The translations under genes were made by a program, and so were the position numbers. The notes beneath the pieces were generated by a model. That model was given only the letters and a program-made list of their open reading frames with translations, had not been told where the DNA came from and made no database searches. A DNA stretch of 64,000 bases, taken from the NCBI RefSeq assembly GCF_042655305.1, contig NZ_JBHSLR010000003.1. One strand, 5' to 3'. This DNA comes from Arcanobacterium_A bovis (GTDB taxonomy: Bacteria > Actinomycetota > Actinomycetes > Actinomycetales > Actinomycetaceae). Positions 16,865 to 26,094 of the stretch are shown piece by piece (position 1 is the first letter of the stretch; each line of letters begins with the position of its first letter).

Positions 16865-19598
16865 CACCATTACCCTTCACCAATTTCAAAGCCTTATCCG
16901 TTCCGGTTTTTGGCACTTCACCCTTCGCTGTTTTCAGGGTCAAGACGAACGTTGCCCCACCACACGGCGTCTCCTCGATGGTGAGATCGCCTCCCATTTC
17001 CTCGGCAAAACCGTGGGCAACCGCCAAGCCTAATCCCAAACCAGCATGTCGATCAGAGATATTGTGGAAAGGCGTGAACAAATCAGCCCACTTCTCACGT
17101 GGTATTCCAGGGCCGTGATCAACTACCCGCACTTCCACCGTATCCCACACAGCACCAGCCACAATACGAATCCGCGATTGTGAAGCGTGCCGACGGCAGT
17201 TGTTCACAAGATTAGCCAGCACTCGCTGAATCAAACCGGGATCCCCTTCCACCAATGGCAGATCATCAGGCAGATCGACGTCGATCCACGGAGCAGCGTC
17301 ATTCAGTTCCGTAAGCATCGCATCAATGACGTCACCAATATTGGTTGGCACCCGATGTACGTGCACTGCATTTGAATTTAGCCTGCTCATATCGAGTAAA
17401 TTGCCTACCACGATGTCGAGGTTATCGGTAGATGCGCACAAGCTCGTGATCAACTGTCGCTGATCTGCTGCTGAGAGCTGCACTTCCTCCAATGCAAGTG
17501 TGGAGGCGGCCGCTTTAATTGCTGCAAGTGGCGTACGTAAATCATGCGAGACTGCAGCAAGAACCGCGCTTCCCACTCGGTTTCCTGCCTCGAGCGCCGC
17601 AGTAGCTCGGCGCATCGCATCAATTTCTTGCCGATCCAAGATAATCACAATACGTGGTCCATGAGCTTCAATAATTTCAATGTCCTCCGCGGTGAGCACA
17701 CGCCCTTGAGCTACAAAACGCATCGTATCGTCAATGGGAATCTTCGTTTGCGAAGTGTCTGGAACAGGAATTTTTTCACTGCTCGCGGAAGAATCAAAAG
17801 TGCAGTTTTGGCTACCAATCCGGGCGCGATCACTCGATGCAACAGTTATCCAGCGGTTATATCGCTTGTCATAACGCTGCAGATCAACCGCTTCAAGGGT
17901 AAAAGTCTCTCGTAACCGCTCCAATAAACCACGTAAATCATCGCCACCAGAGATCACTCCCGAAGCTAACTCCGCGAGCAAAGTGGCGCGGCGCTGCGCT
18001 CGCGCCGCGAGCGCAGCGCGCCGATCAGCAATATCAACAACCCAGGCCACTGCCGAAGCAATAACGAAGAACAGCATAATCTGTGCGATATTTACCGGCT
18101 CAGTAATAGTGAGCGTGTGCACCGGCGGCGTGTAGAACCAGTTCACAAGGAAGGATACCAGCAGCACAGACACTATTCCGGGCCACAACCCGCCCAGCAA
18201 TGTCGTAAACACAACCACCGTTAGATTGCTGAGCAAAATAGTGCTCAAGTATTCCTCAGATGGATTCCATAGCGACACCAATCCTGCGAGCGCCACCGGC
18301 CCGATAAGAGCAACCAGCCAGCTCATCGCCCTGCGTAGAATCGATCGCGCGTGACGTTTATGAACCAATTTCTCACGCGCAGAATGACGCGCCGGCTCAG
18401 CCGACACGATATGTACGTCGATACCCTTAGCCGCTTTAATAAGTCGCTTCGAGGTCAATCCACCCACAAAGCCCACCGCACGCCTCGATAGCCCTACAAC
18501 CAGCTGCGATGCGTTCACGCTCCGTGCAAAATCAACCAAAGTTGAGGCCACGTCGTCGCCCACAATGAGACGCCACTGCGCACCTAAGGATTCGGTGAGC
18601 TCCTGCAATTTCTCCAAATGATCGTTGTTTGCGAGCTGAATCCCATCTCCGCTCGCCACATGTACCACGATCATTTCCCCTTCAGGAATACGCCCAATAA
18701 TGCGCGCACCACGGCGAATAAGCGTCTCATCACCGGGAAGCCCCCGCACCGCAACGATGAGGCGCTCACGAGCAGGCCAGTTATCCTTAATTTCTTTCGC
18801 GGCGCGATACTTGGCAAGTCCCTCATCTACGCGATCTGCCAGCCAAAGTAGTGCCAGTTCGCGCAATGCCGAGAGATTTCCGAGCCGAAAATAATTTGAA
18901 AGCGCCGCTTCAATCTGTTCTGCTCGATAAATATCGCCTTTTGACAAGCGTATTCGCAGCGCATCGGGGCTAAGATCGATCAATTCAATCTCATCAGCGT
19001 TGCGTAACACGTGGTCGGGCACGGTTTCGCGCTGGCGTGTGCCCGTCACTGCCGCCACAACATCATTAAGCGACTCAATATGCTGCACATTCAGCGTCGA
19101 TACCACATTAATTCCGGCGTCAAGCAGGCGTTCGACGTCGTGCCAACGCTTCGTCTGCACAGGCTCACTCGCGCTCGGCTTGGAAGCGTTCGCCGCTGTC
19201 GCGTCCGGCGTCGTAACGTGCTGCATCGTAACGCGCGGCGACGTATGGTTCGGCACAGCGCGGTTCTGCGGCGGCGCTTTTGGCATCGTCGTTTTTGGCG
19301 GAACTACTACCGTATGGGCGAGCTCATCAACAAGCACAACCTCGGGGGCAGCAGCGATGCAGGCATCAACGTCCAGCTCGCCGAAAGTGGATTGCCCAAT
19401 ATGCACCTCTTTGCGTGGCATGACGGTAAGACCATCAATGAGAGCTTTAGTGTTTGGCCGTCCGTGATCTTCCACCACGCCAACGATTACTTTCGTGCCC
19501 CGAGCTTGTAGTTCATGTGCTTCGCGTAGCATCGTGTACGTTTTTCCCACGCCCGGTGCAAATCCAAGGTAAACCTTGAGATGCCCACGTTCTACCAT
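16842..19598 (-). CDS. kdpD: KdpD sensor histidine kinase
   Basis: This 918-residue protein follows the KdpD plan: N-terminal KdpD domain with Walker A GFAPGVGKT (12-20) and VDELAHT (90-96), a USP-like domain, four membrane helices, a GAF-like region, then HisKA with SHDLRTPLAAIKAAAS and HATPase with VNNCRRHA and DHGPGIP. The start at 19598 follows AGGAAA; the longer frame to 19628 lacks support. It senses potassium limitation and phosphorylates KdpE. Oddly, about 50 residues rich in Thr, Pro, Ala and Asn (97-149) replace the short NxPGSRxPKRW loop just after VDELAHT. Confidence 0.95.
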   Translation of the reverse strand: MVERGHLKVYLGFAPGVGKTYTMLREAHELQARGTKVIVGVVEDHGRPNTKALIDGLTVMPRKEVHIGQSTFGELDVDACIAAAPEVVLVDELAHTVVVPPKTTMPKAPPQNRAVPNHTSPRVTMQHVTTPDATAANASKPSASEPVQTKRWHDVERLLDAGINVVSTLNVQHIESLNDVVAAVTGTRQRETVPDHVLRNADEIELIDLSPDALRIRLSKGDIYRAEQIEAALSNYFRLGNLSALRELALLWLADRVDEGLAKYRAAKEIKDNWPARERLIVAVRGLPGDETLIRRGARIIGRIPEGEMIVVHVASGDGIQLANNDHLEKLQELTESLGAQWRLIVGDDVASTLVDFARSVNASQLVVGLSRRAVGFVGGLTSKRLIKAAKGIDVHIVSAEPARHSAREKLVHKRHARSILRRAMSWLVALIGPVALAGLVSLWNPSEEYLSTILLSNLTVVVFTTLLGGLWPGIVSVLLVSFLVNWFYTPPVHTLTITEPVNIAQIMLFFVIASAVAWVVDIADRRAALAARAQRRATLLAELASGVISGGDDLRGLLERLRETFTLEAVDLQRYDKRYNRWITVASSDRARIGSQNCTFDSSASSEKIPVPDTSQTKIPIDDTMRFVAQGRVLTAEDIEIIEAHGPRIVIILDRQEIDAMRRATAALEAGNRVGSAVLAAVSHDLRTPLAAIKAAASTLALEEVQLSAADQRQLITSLCASTDNLDIVVGNLLDMSRLNSNAVHVHRVPTNIGDVIDAMLTELNDAAPWIDVDLPDDLPLVEGDPGLIQRVLANLVNNCRRHASQSRIRIVAGAVWDTVEVRVVDHGPGIPREKWADLFTPFHNISDRHAGLGLGLAVAHGFAEEMGGDLTIEETPCGGATFVLTLKTAKGEVPKTGTDKALKLVKGNGDGKNTGC
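19152..19310 (-). other. Low-complexity insertion within KdpD
   Basis: This in-frame segment encodes KdpD residues 97-149, rich in Thr, Pro, Ala, Asn and Val (for example PPKTTMPKAPPQN and PDATAANASKPSASEP). In other KdpD proteins about ten residues join VDELAHT to KRWxDVE. The flanking motifs are intact, so this is an insertion or expansion rather than an error. Confidence 0.75.
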
Positions 19599-19666
19599 GG
19601 GCGATTTCCTTTCCACCAAACCACACATTCCACATAAATCGCGCTCGCTAGGATCACGTTCTCACC

Positions 19667-20281
19667 CTACTCCTCAGCATGCCTTTGGGCTAGGTCTAAG
19701 GCATGGTTGAGCGCCGTCACATTCACAATCTGACCGTCTTTGAACCCATTGAATACGTGTTCAACCTGCTCATTTATAATGCGATCAATCTGAGCCTGTG
19801 TCATTCCCCGTTCGCGCGCTACCCTCGCAGCCTGGATACGCGCATAAGCCAGCGAGATATGCGGATCGAGGCCAGAGCCAGACGCCGTCACCGCATCTGC
19901 GGGAATAGCATCGGCATTCACGTGCTCGCGTTGCGCAATATCACGACGCCGTTGCGCAGCGAGCTCTTGCAGCTCAGTGCTCGCCGGAGAAAGATTCGAA
20001 GCACCCGATTGCATTGGATCCCATCCGTCACCAGCGCTTGAGGCGCGGTAAAAGAAATATCCAGGCTTGGTCACGGGCTGAGCGAGCAATTCTGACCCGA
20101 TCACCTCGGCAGTTTCGGAATCACCCCCGTTGCTCATCAGATACGAACCTCGCGATTGACGCGCAAAAATCTGCCCCACACCCACGAATACCAGTGGATA
20201 CACCAAGCCTAATAGCAGCGTAAATACGATAAACATTTTCGTGGCGGTGAGCACCACGCGCTTCATTCTACTGAGCGACAT
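19667..20281 (-). CDS. kdpC: KdpC, potassium-transporting ATPase subunit C
   Basis: This 204-residue protein has one N-terminal membrane helix (MFIVFTLLLGLVYPLVFVGV) followed by the KdpC domain, including YFFYRASSAGDGWDPMQSGA, DAVTASGSGLDPHISLAYA and ARERGMTQAQIDRIIN. KdpC assists ATP use by KdpB in the KdpFABC pump. The ATG at 20281 follows GAGGAGGGC; a GTG one codon earlier is equally usable. It lies about 80 bp after kdpB in the same direction. Confidence 0.95.
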   Translation of the reverse strand: MSLSRMKRVVLTATKMFIVFTLLLGLVYPLVFVGVGQIFARQSRGSYLMSNGGDSETAEVIGSELLAQPVTKPGYFFYRASSAGDGWDPMQSGASNLSPASTELQELAAQRRRDIAQREHVNADAIPADAVTASGSGLDPHISLAYARIQAARVARERGMTQAQIDRIINEQVEHVFNGFKDGQIVNVTALNHALDLAQRHAEE

Positions 20282-20360
20282 CACGCCCTCCTCATTTCTT
20301 CAACGCCATCAATGTCGATTTGCAAGTTCTGCACTGTGTTCCTGCTCCTCCTAGCGCCGG

Positions 20361-22559
20361 CTAGATTCCCAGTCCCGTACCCACCACAAGATCAATGAGC
20401 TTAATTCCGATGAATGGCGCAACCAAACCGCCCAGCCCGAATATCGCCAAATTGCGAGCTAGAAGCCGCGCCGCCGATCCCGGCCGATACTTCACCCCTC
20501 GCAACGAGAGCGGAATCAACGCCACAATGATCAGCGCATTAAAGATCACCGCAGAGAGAATCGCAGACTCTGAACTGTGCAAATGCATCACATTAAGGAT
20601 TTCCAATCCCGGAAAAGCCGCCACAAACATCGCCGGAATAATCGCAAAATACTTCGCAACGTCGTTTGCTATCGAGAATGTGGTGAGTGCGCCGCGGGTG
20701 ATGAGCAGCTGTTTTCCAATGTGAACAATATCGATCAGCTTGGTGGGATCTGAGTCGAGATCGACCATATTCCCAGCTTCTTTCGCTGCCGACGTGCCTG
20801 TATTCATCGCAACTCCAACATCAGCTTGCGCCAACGCTGGAGCGTCATTCGTACCGTCACCCGTCATGGCAACCATGTGGCCACCAGCTTGTTCACGTTT
20901 AATGAGCGCCATTTTATCGTCTGGGGTAGCCTCGGCGAGTACGTCGTCTACACCTGCCTCACGTGCGATAGCGCGCGCAGTGAGCTCATTATCGCCAGTA
21001 ATCATCACGGTACGAATACCCATGGCACGCAGTTCTTGAAAACGCTCCGCCACGCCGTCTTTGACAATATCTTTCAGGTGCACAATTCCCAAGAGTCGCG
21101 CAACGACGACGTTCGGCAGCTCGCCGCCAGCACACGCCTCGTTCGTCATTGCTTCAGTTTCAATTTCAGCCACACCGAGAGCGGTACCGCCACTGCGACT
21201 GATCTGTTCAACTACGTCTTTGCACTGTTCAGGCACTGTACCGCCGCTGCGTTCAACGAGGGCGAGAATTTCTTTTGCAGCGCCTTTAACAATTCCTTTC
21301 GCTGATGCGCGATCTCCAGTTTCTCCACTTGTGGCAACGTAGCTACCCTCTTGACCAGCACCCACACTCGCGTCCGCGTCGAAAAGCACCCCACTCATTC
21401 TCGTTTTTGCTGTGAAAGGAATGAAGCGTGCGAAGCGGTAATCGGCATCGCGCAGTTCAGGTGCGCCAAGCTCCTGGGCAAGTTTCATGATTGAACGCCC
21501 TTCGGGAGTTTCATCAGCAGCCGACGCGAGTTGGCAAGCGCGCGCCAAATCTGGCTGGGCAATATCCGGTGCCGCCTCGAAAGCTACCGCCTGCCGATCT
21601 CCCACCGTGATCGTGCCGGTTTTGTCTAACAACAAAGTGGATACGTCACCTGCAGCTTCAACAGCGCGCCCCGACATCGCCAATACGTTGTGTTGCACCA
21701 GCCGGTCCATACCAGCGATACCAATTGCAGAGAGTAGCGCGCCAATCGTCGTCGGAATCAAACAAATCAGCAGCGCAACGAACACAATCGGAGTTAAGCG
21801 CACACCCGCGAAGGCTGCAGCAGGTCCAAGCCCAATCACCACCACAAGAAATATCAAAGACAATACGATTAAGAGGATCGAAAGCGCCATCTCGTTCGGC
21901 GTTTTCTTTCGTGACGCACCCTCAACCAGCGCAATCATGCGATCGATAAAACTTTCGCCAGGCTTACTGGTTACGCGCACGGCAATCTGATCCGAGAGCA
22001 CACGCGTTCCTCCGGTGACGGCACAACGGTCGCCTCCTGCCTCGCGAATCACCGGTGCCGATTCGCCAGTAACGGCAGATTCGTCCACGCTTGCCGCACC
22101 AAACACGACGTCGCCGTCCGCCGGTATCTGTTCGCCTGCACTCACCAGCACGACGTCGCCCACCCGCAAATCTTCCGAGGGGAAAGATTCTGTGTGCAGA
22201 TTGGTCAAATCGGTAATCGTACCGGCATTCACCACGCGATTTGCAATCAAACTGGTACGCGTTGCGCGGAGCGAGGCGGCCTGCGCCTTTCCGCGTCCCT
22301 CCGCGATGGCTTCTGCCAACGTGGCAAAAAATGCAGTGAACCACAGCCACGCCGTAATTGACCATGAGAACACAGAAGGATGAAAAATTGCCAACACCAG
22401 GGTAAATGCCGCTCCTACCTCCACAAGAAACATCACTGGAGTGTAGATCAGCAAGCGCGGGTCAAGTTTGCGCAAAGCAGTGGGAATTGCCTCCCAAGCC
22501 TGCGTAGCAAGAGCCTTGTAATTATTCGTTTTCTGAGCATGTAGATGCGAACTGCTCAT
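20361..22559 (-). CDS. kdpB: KdpB, potassium-transporting P-type ATPase
   Basis: This 732-residue P-type ATPase carries the phosphorylation motif DKTGTITVG, the actuator TGESAP and the hinge MTGDGTNDAPALAQADVG. The membrane part includes the KdpB-specific lysine/aspartate helix region (SIANDVAKYFAIIPAMF). The ATG at 22559 overlaps the stop of kdpA by four bases; an upstream extension of the frame reads through the kdpA 3' end and is not the gene. It drives ATP-dependent potassium uptake with KdpA, C and F. Confidence 0.97.
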   Translation of the reverse strand: MSSSHLHAQKTNNYKALATQAWEAIPTALRKLDPRLLIYTPVMFLVEVGAAFTLVLAIFHPSVFSWSITAWLWFTAFFATLAEAIAEGRGKAQAASLRATRTSLIANRVVNAGTITDLTNLHTESFPSEDLRVGDVVLVSAGEQIPADGDVVFGAASVDESAVTGESAPVIREAGGDRCAVTGGTRVLSDQIAVRVTSKPGESFIDRMIALVEGASRKKTPNEMALSILLIVLSLIFLVVVIGLGPAAAFAGVRLTPIVFVALLICLIPTTIGALLSAIGIAGMDRLVQHNVLAMSGRAVEAAGDVSTLLLDKTGTITVGDRQAVAFEAAPDIAQPDLARACQLASAADETPEGRSIMKLAQELGAPELRDADYRFARFIPFTAKTRMSGVLFDADASVGAGQEGSYVATSGETGDRASAKGIVKGAAKEILALVERSGGTVPEQCKDVVEQISRSGGTALGVAEIETEAMTNEACAGGELPNVVVARLLGIVHLKDIVKDGVAERFQELRAMGIRTVMITGDNELTARAIAREAGVDDVLAEATPDDKMALIKREQAGGHMVAMTGDGTNDAPALAQADVGVAMNTGTSAAKEAGNMVDLDSDPTKLIDIVHIGKQLLITRGALTTFSIANDVAKYFAIIPAMFVAAFPGLEILNVMHLHSSESAILSAVIFNALIIVALIPLSLRGVKYRPGSAARLLARNLAIFGLGGLVAPFIGIKLIDLVVGTGLGI

Positions 22560-24199
22560 AGTAATGCCTCCGCAATTGGGCCAAGTACGAGGGTGGGAAG
22601 GAATGTTAATGCGCCAACAATCAGGCAAATTCCCACCACTACCGCAATGAATAAAGGACGGTGAGTAGGTAGCGTTCCCGCAGTCTCGGGGATCGACGCC
22701 GCGCGAGAGAAACGCCCCGCCAGCGCGAGTGCGAAAATAATTGGCAGAAAACGCCCCAAAAACATGGCCACTGCCAGCGAAATCGTGAGCCAAGGAGCAT
22801 CGGCATGAATACCGGCAAAAGCCGAGCCATTATTATTCGACGCACTGGTGAACGCATAGACGAGTTCAGAAAAACCGTGTGGACCGCTGGTAGAAAGCGC
22901 ATCGCGGATTCCTGGTATCACCGTAGAAATTCCTACGCCTGCAATCACCAAAACTGGCATAACGAGGATAAACAGCGACACCAAGGTAATTTCCGGCACT
23001 TGAATACGCTTACCCATAAATTCTGGGGTGCGCCCCACCATCAGGCCGGCGATAAACACCGAGAGCACGAACATAATCAGCATCGTGTACATGCCAGTCC
23101 CTACTCCACCTGGGGAAAGCTCGCCAAGCATCATATTGAGGGTGAGCATGCCACCACCGATAGGCGAGAAGCTGGAATGTGCGGAGTCGATTGCACCAGT
23201 AGATGTGCTGGTAGTAGCCACGGCGAAGAGCGACGACGGCGCCACCCCGAAGCGAAGTTCCTTCCCTTCAAGCCCGCTACCAGCAACAGCACCAATATGG
23301 CTTTCCGCGTAGCACACCACAGCAAGCGAGGCTGCAAAAATGCTCGCCATCACGCCCAAGACGGCGCTACCTTGCGCTTTGTGGTGAGCCATCACGCCAA
23401 AGGTTCGAGTCAAGCACACCGGTATAACCAAAATTAGGAGTATTTCGAGCATATTGGTGTACATGGTGGGGTTCTCAAATGGATGAGATGAATTTGCGTT
23501 GAAAAATCCACCACCGTTCGTGCCTAGCTCTTTTATGGCTTCTTGGCTCGCCACTGGGCCACCGGGCAACATTTGAGTGGCATCACTCGAGAACGAATGA
23601 TAAGAAATTGGCGCGTGCAGATTTTGGATCACGCCTTGACTGATGAGGAGCACAGTAGCCAAAGCCGCAATCGGTAGCAGAATGCGAATGACGCAGCGGG
23701 TGAGGTCTACCCAAAAATTTCCAATTTCCCCACGTCCTTGCGTATCTGCCAAGGAACGAATGAGTGCAATCGCAACACAAATGCCTACACCTGCGGAGAG
23801 GAAATTTTGTACCGCCAGCCCAAACATCTGCGAGAAGAAGGTCATCGCCGTCTCCCCTGAATAAGACTGCCAGTTCGTATTGGTCACGAACGATACCGCC
23901 GTATTCCACGCCTGATCTGGGCGCATCGACGGCACATCAAAATGCCATGGTAAAAATATTTGGAGTCGGATAATGGCATATAGCGCCACAACGCAAACGA
24001 TTGAGAATGCCACAACCGACTGCGCATAGCTACGCCAGCCCACGCTCTGCTGGGCGTTTACTCCGACTACACGGTAGAACACACGTTCAACGCGCCAATG
24101 CTCTTTGCTGGTGAACACATACGCCATATAGTTTCCCAATGGCACGTAAACCGCGGCGAGCATCGCAAAAACAACGAGATATGGTACGTATCCGCTCAT
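22556..24199 (-). CDS. kdpA: KdpA, potassium-binding subunit
   Basis: This 547-residue multi-helix protein of the superfamily of K+ transporters shows the KdpA selectivity loops, for example SFVTNTNWQSYSGE, ELGTNGGGFFNANSSHPFEN and TSASNNNGSAFAG. It has about ten membrane helices, the usual length for KdpA. Its ATG overlaps the stop of kdpF by three bases, and its stop overlaps kdpB, so the pump subunits are translationally coupled. Confidence 0.97.
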   Translation of the reverse strand: MSGYVPYLVVFAMLAAVYVPLGNYMAYVFTSKEHWRVERVFYRVVGVNAQQSVGWRSYAQSVVAFSIVCVVALYAIIRLQIFLPWHFDVPSMRPDQAWNTAVSFVTNTNWQSYSGETAMTFFSQMFGLAVQNFLSAGVGICVAIALIRSLADTQGRGEIGNFWVDLTRCVIRILLPIAALATVLLISQGVIQNLHAPISYHSFSSDATQMLPGGPVASQEAIKELGTNGGGFFNANSSHPFENPTMYTNMLEILLILVIPVCLTRTFGVMAHHKAQGSAVLGVMASIFAASLAVVCYAESHIGAVAGSGLEGKELRFGVAPSSLFAVATTSTSTGAIDSAHSSFSPIGGGMLTLNMMLGELSPGGVGTGMYTMLIMFVLSVFIAGLMVGRTPEFMGKRIQVPEITLVSLFILVMPVLVIAGVGISTVIPGIRDALSTSGPHGFSELVYAFTSASNNNGSAFAGIHADAPWLTISLAVAMFLGRFLPIIFALALAGRFSRAASIPETAGTLPTHRPLFIAVVVGICLIVGALTFLPTLVLGPIAEALL

Positions 24200-24285
24200 G
24201 AGAAACGCTCCGGATCAAATAAGGCAATCAAGAGGTAAACGATTGCGCCAATTCCCAATCCGAGCGCTAGTACTGATTCCCACAT
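24196..24285 (-). CDS. kdpF: KdpF, small Kdp subunit
   Basis: This 29-residue membrane peptide opens MWESVLALGLGIGAIVYLL and ends IALFDPERFS. The single helix followed by an (F/L)xPERF ending is the KdpF hallmark. Its stop overlaps the kdpA start and its ATG overlaps the stop of the small gene before it (TAATG). KdpF stabilises the KdpFABC complex in the membrane. Confidence 0.93.
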   Translation of the reverse strand: MWESVLALGLGIGAIVYLLIALFDPERFS

Positions 24286-24422
24286 TAGCGCCTCCCCGAC
24301 TGCTGCCGAGCAGATTGTTCAGCGCTTTCAGCAGGTGATTCTGTGTACAGGGAATGAATGATTCGCATGAGCAACCCACCCAAGGCGAGCGTCACGGCCA
24401 TTAACAGAACGTCGTAAATCAT
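24285..24422 (-). CDS. Small membrane protein at the head of the kdp operon
   Basis: This 45-residue protein starts MIYDVLLMAVTLALGGLLMR, a single hydrophobic helix, and ends in a polar Ser/Glu/Gln/Arg-rich tail (ESAEQSARQQSGRR). Its last base is shared with the kdpF ATG, so it is coupled to kdpF, A and B. It is not part of the canonical E. coli kdp operon. I do not recognise a named family. The position suggests a role in the Kdp complex, for example as a second KdpF-like helix. A start-site ribosome binding site is weak, which lowers confidence a little. Confidence 0.65.
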   Translation of the reverse strand: MIYDVLLMAVTLALGGLLMRIIHSLYTESPAESAEQSARQQSGRR

Positions 24423-24541
24423 GACTTCATTACAACGCCGCCAAATGCGTTCGAGGGTTGATCTTTACGCGCTCTTAACGTGGTGTTGGGCAGATCTCAT
24501 TACAGCGTGCGCACAGTTTTCGCTGTGATTTAGCCAGATCT

Positions 24542-25798
24542 TCACTGCAACGTGAGTACCACAAGCCACAGATTGAGCGCCACGATGAGCACCGATACGA
24601 TTGCCATCAACGCGCCTACCACACGGCCGTCGCACCACTTACCCATCACCTTGTTGCTTCGGGTGAGGAGCGTGAGCGGAATGATCGCCATCGGTATACC
24701 AAACGAGAGCACTACCTGTGAAATCACCAGTGCCCACGTGGGCTCGGCTCCCATGCCTAGGATCACGATTGCGGGGATAATGGTGATAATTCGCCGCACA
24801 TAGAGTGGAACCTGGAATTTCAGCAAACCACGCATAATCTCAGAGCCTGCATAAGCACCCACCGACGTCGATGCCAAACTTGACGCGAGCAGTCCGAGCG
24901 CAAAAAGGAGGCCGATTCCCGTCCCAAAAGTCGACGAAACCGCAGCGTGTGCGCCCTCGATTGTGTCGGTGCCATCCGCTCCACGCAAAGCCGAGGCTGC
25001 GAGGAGCAAAAGTCCAATATTGACGACGCCCGCGAGCGCCAGCGCGCCCACGACGTCCACTTTCGAAGCGTGCAATAAGCGTCGAATCGAGGCATCGCTA
25101 TGATCGCGCCCGTAACGATCACCCACGAGTGAGGAATGAAGATAAATCGCATGCGGCATCACGGTTGCACCCAGCATCGAAGCCGCCACCAGCACCGACT
25201 CTTGGCCTTGGAAGGTAGGAATAAGACCGCGGGCCACATCGTGTGCAGCCGGGGGACTCACAAATAAGCCCGCCAGGAAGCCCACCGCGATAATCGTAAG
25301 AAACACAATCACTGCGTTTTCGAAGATTTTTTGGCCGCGGCGATCCTTGAGCACAAGGAATAGCATTGACGCAGCTCCTACGATCACTCCACCCCACACG
25401 AGCGGTAGATCGAAGAGCAGGTGAAGCGCAATTGCCCCGCCGATTACTTCCGCGAGGTCGGTAGCGCCGGCCACGATTTCAGCTTGAAACCAGTACAGAC
25501 GACGCGCGGTTGGTGGCAGCGTATCGCCCAGATACTCCGGTATCGATTTGCCGGTCACAATCCCAAGTTTGGCTGACTGGTATTGAATCAGCACCGCCAT
25601 CGCCGATGCCGCCACCAGCACCCAGGTGAGCAGGTATCCGTATGTTGAACCAGCAGTGATATTAGCAGCCACATTACCTGGATCAACATAAGCAACAGCC
25701 GCAACGAATGCTGGGCCGAGAAGTCCGACGATCCGGTTGGATAGGGGCTTGATAGCTGGTTGTGGAGACGATTCACGAGTGGAGGTAGAGGCGGACAT
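24542..25798 (-). CDS. mntH: Nramp-family divalent metal (Mn/Fe) transporter
   Basis: This 418-residue protein has eleven or so hydrophobic helices and the Nramp signature motifs: helix 1 VAAVAYVDPGNVAAN, helix 4 region AEIVAGATDLAEVIGGAIAL and helix 6 LGATVMPHAIYLHSS. The DPGN and MPH metal-site residues are intact. The ATG at 25798 is preferred; a GTG two codons earlier is the only longer option. It imports Mn2+ or Fe2+ with protons. A palindrome at 25832-25847 just upstream may be its metal-responsive operator. Confidence 0.93.
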   Translation of the reverse strand: MSASTSTRESSPQPAIKPLSNRIVGLLGPAFVAAVAYVDPGNVAANITAGSTYGYLLTWVLVAASAMAVLIQYQSAKLGIVTGKSIPEYLGDTLPPTARRLYWFQAEIVAGATDLAEVIGGAIALHLLFDLPLVWGGVIVGAASMLFLVLKDRRGQKIFENAVIVFLTIIAVGFLAGLFVSPPAAHDVARGLIPTFQGQESVLVAASMLGATVMPHAIYLHSSLVGDRYGRDHSDASIRRLLHASKVDVVGALALAGVVNIGLLLLAASALRGADGTDTIEGAHAAVSSTFGTGIGLLFALGLLASSLASTSVGAYAGSEIMRGLLKFQVPLYVRRIITIIPAIVILGMGAEPTWALVISQVVLSFGIPMAIIPLTLLTRSNKVMGKWCDGRVVGALMAIVSVLIVALNLWLVVLTLQ

Positions 25799-25831
25799 AA
25801 TCACTTACTTTTCGCTACGTTGAACTTTTAT

Positions 25832-25847
25832 TTTCGGATAACCGAAA
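25832..25847 (-). promoter_or_regulatory. Palindrome upstream of the Nramp gene
   Basis: TTTCGG-ataa-CCGAAA is a perfect 6-bp inverted repeat with a 4-bp centre, about 35 bp before the Nramp start. Its position suits an operator for an MntR/DtxR-type or similar metal regulator. The sequence differs from the iron box at 8123, so a different regulator is implied. Confidence 0.5.
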
Positions 25848-25989
25848 TCTTATACTGAGCAAAATAATTTTGTACATAAATACTGGTTAGGAGCGTGGTC
25901 ACGAAATAGATAAGGTCAGTAGAGTGAATGGCAACTTGGTAGACAAGCGAGCCAGTCAGGTTGTCCAGTTGGGAAAGCTGACGGAATGC

Positions 25990-26066
25990 GTACCCTAACT
26001 TAGGCACTTGCTTACTCATCGCGCTATATAGCACCAATGCCTAAAGAATCGCCTAAGTTCGGGCAC
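25990..26066 (+). repeat. 77-bp palindromic dispersed element, copy 1
   Basis: The ends are imperfect inverted copies of the element terminus (GTaCCCTAACTTAGGC ... GCCTAAGTTcGGGCAC) around a central GCGCTATATAGC palindrome. Three near-identical copies lie at 44932, 46034 and 46699. This copy has the most changes, including internal ones, and so looks oldest. It sits between two genes of the same strand and holds no gene. Confidence 0.85.
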
Positions 26067-26094
26067 GATATGAAACAATCAAAGCAACAATGCG

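Noticed and set aside
25828..26037. Possible 69-residue gene upstream of the Nramp gene
   Set aside because: It overlaps the 77-bp palindromic element and the promoter region, with no recognisable features.
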